Part shown: in pieces, positions 62,901 through 64,000 of the stretch
How positions within the stretch are numbered: the first letter of the stretch is position 1
How the letters are laid out: every line of letters begins with the position of its first letter
DNA from: Bradyrhizobium sp. WBOS07
Lineage (GTDB): Bacteria > Pseudomonadota > Alphaproteobacteria > Rhizobiales > Xanthobacteraceae
NCBI RefSeq assembly: GCF_024585165.1
Contig: NZ_CP029008.1
Coordinates: 496,001 to 560,000, forward strand
DNA length: 64,000 nucleotides
Direction of reading: 5' to 3'
Translations under genes and position numbers: made by a program
The notes under the pieces: generated by a model
Seen by the model: the letters and a program-made list of their open reading frames with translations, nothing else
What the model was told of the DNA's origin: nothing
Database searches by the model: none

Positions 62901-62953
62901 TTAACCCCTCGCTAACCATAAAACTTCAGGTTTCGTTAACCATAAAAATTAAC
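62901..62953. promoter_or_regulatory. possible CtrA-type sites between def and rmuC
   Basis: TTAA-N7-CTAAC at 62901-62916 differs from the CtrA consensus TTAA-N7-TTAAC by one base, and two more TTAAC half-sites occur at 62936-62940 and 62949-62953. CtrA is the cell-cycle regulator of alphaproteobacteria. TTAACCAT-like DNA is also common between genes in this group, so this is only a candidate. Confidence 0.35.
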
Positions 62954-63019
62954 GGAGCATTCACCATAGATGTTCGCTATTCGTTCGTATGCCCGGGCGA
63001 ATCGGCTAGAACGGTCGGC

Positions 63020-64000
63020 ATGAACGACATCATTTTCATGCTCGGCGACTGGCCGGTGCGCGTCGTGGACGCGCTGATCGGCTTCGGCGCCCTGGTTCTC
63101 ATCCTGCTGGTGGTGATTGCGGTCGTGATCGCGCGGTCCGGGCGGCGCGGCGCGGAACTCGCCATGGCGCACGCGATCCGGGCCGACGAGCTCGAGGAGC
63201 GCCTGAGCGAGGTGCTGCGGGCCCAGAGCGAATCCTCCGGCCGGGTCGACGCCATGACCCAGGCGCTGGCCGGCCGCCAGGCCGAGATGGCGCGGGCGGT
63301 CAACGAGCGGCTGGATTCGGTGACGCATCGTGTCGGCCAGTCCATGGAACATTCGACCCGCAACACCATGGAGAGCCTGCGCGCGCTGCACGAGCGGCTC
63401 GGCATCATCGACAGCGCGCACAAGAACCTCACCGACCTCACCACCCAGGTGACCACCTTGCGCGACGTGCTCGCCAACAAGCAGTCGCGCGGCGCCTTCG
63501 GTCAGGCGCGGATGGAGGCGATCGTCCAGGACGGGCTTCCCAAAGGCTCTTACGAGTTCCAGTTCACGCTCTCGACCGGAAAACGGCCGGACTGCGTCGT
63601 GTTCCTGCCCGACCAGCGCCCGCTCTGCATCGACGCCAAATTTCCGCTGGAGGCGATGACGGCGCTGCACGACGCCCGCACCGACGAGGAGAAGCGCCTC
63701 GCCACGCAGCGGCTGCGCGGCGATGTGATGAAGCATGTCAGCGACATCGCCGAAAAATATCTCGTCGCCGGCGAGACTCAGGAGATGGCGCTGATGTTCG
63801 TGCCGTCGGAATCGGTCTACGCCGAAATCCATGACGGTTTCGACGACGTGATCCAGAAAGCCTATCGCGCCCGCGTCGTGCTGGTCTCGCCCTCGCTTCT
63901 GATGCTCGCGATCCAGGTGATGCAGCAGATCATGAAGGATGCGCGCATGCGCGATGCCGCCGACCAGATCCGCACCGAGGTGATCAAGCTCGGCGACGAT
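63020..64000 (+). CDS. rmuC: DNA recombination protein RmuC, 5' part
   Basis: The gene runs off the right edge; 327 codons are visible. An N-terminal membrane helix (VDALIGFGALVLILLVVIAV) leads into a long coiled coil (about 40-150, RADELEERLSEVLRAQSESS) and then the nuclease-like RmuC domain (PDCVVFLPDQRPLCIDAKFP, containing the D-x-K motif). In E. coli RmuC limits certain recombination events. The gene is divergent from def with 171 bases between. Confidence 0.9.
   Translation, partial: MNDIIFMLGDWPVRVVDALIGFGALVLILLVVIAVVIARSGRRGAELAMAHAIRADELEERLSEVLRAQSESSGRVDAMTQALAGRQAEMARAVNERLDSVTHRVGQSMEHSTRNTMESLRALHERLGIIDSAHKNLTDLTTQVTTLRDVLANKQSRGAFGQARMEAIVQDGLPKGSYEFQFTLSTGKRPDCVVFLPDQRPLCIDAKFPLEAMTALHDARTDEEKRLATQRLRGDVMKHVSDIAEKYLVAGETQEMALMFVPSESVYAEIHDGFDDVIQKAYRARVVLVSPSLLMLAIQVMQQIMKDARMRDAADQIRTEVIKLGDD

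Overview
The window is GC-rich, about 90% coding, and reads throughout like a chromosome of a Bradyrhizobium-type alphaproteobacterium (Nitrobacteraceae). The evidence is the gene order rpmH-rnpA-yidC-engB-argB and dapD-dapE, the block truA-fmt-def, families enriched in this group (DUF1236, BA14K, tandem DUF1036, BigR-type sulfur regulon, Bug-type binding proteins), and the palindromic intergenic repeats of 48-62 kb. This is inference from gene content; no marker comparison was possible.

Layout. 0-9.5 kb: the 5' end of a dihydrodipicolinate-synthase-like gene, a chemoreceptor, a possible aromatic-ester locus (tannase/feruloyl-esterase-like enzyme, MarR regulator, enoyl-CoA hydratase), an ACT-domain phosphoglycerate dehydrogenase, a triple rhodanese, and a PepSY membrane protein next to what looks like the last codons of a lost TonB-dependent receptor. 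9.6-12.8 kb: a divergent catabolic locus (DapA-family aldolase versus FAD oxidase plus FCD-GntR regulator) with a strong palindrome between the arms. 13-18 kb: YgiQ radical-SAM enzyme, Rrf2 regulator whose operator covers its own start codon, methyltransferase, cation efflux protein.

18-27 kb is the accessory part: a DUF2235 hydrolase with a LysM-like tail and a small, possibly frameshifted membrane gene, in DNA of visibly lower GC; then many small secreted or membrane proteins, including three consecutive Ser/Gly/Thr-rich secreted proteins closed by a strong terminator. 27-32 kb: a compact polysaccharide operon (Wzz-type protein with a degenerate kinase domain, GH5 hydrolase, polymerase/ligase-like membrane protein). 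32.5-35.2 kb: a BigR-type sulfide/persulfide detoxification locus. 35-45 kb: a dehydrogenase-methyltransferase pair, tandem GreA/GreB-type proteins, and a catabolic operon (enoyl-CoA hydratase, ADP-forming acyl-CoA synthetase, Bug binding protein) divergent from an IclR regulator. 45-48.4 kb: a class III cyclase with TPRs, QueD and tRNA-Arg(ACG).

48.5-64 kb is housekeeping: a sensor kinase, ribosomal protein L34 to YidC, EngB, ArgB, DapD, DapE, TruA, Fmt, Def and the start of rmuC, which runs off the window. Nine palindromic repeats sit between these genes and none was seen in the first 48 kb. I did not find a CRISPR array, intact transposon, prophage, or a clear multi-gene defence system. 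The most unusual loci are the DUF2235-LysM region, the Ser/Gly-repeat secreted protein operon, the apparently leaderless Rrf2 gene, and the glycosyltransferase-free polysaccharide operon.
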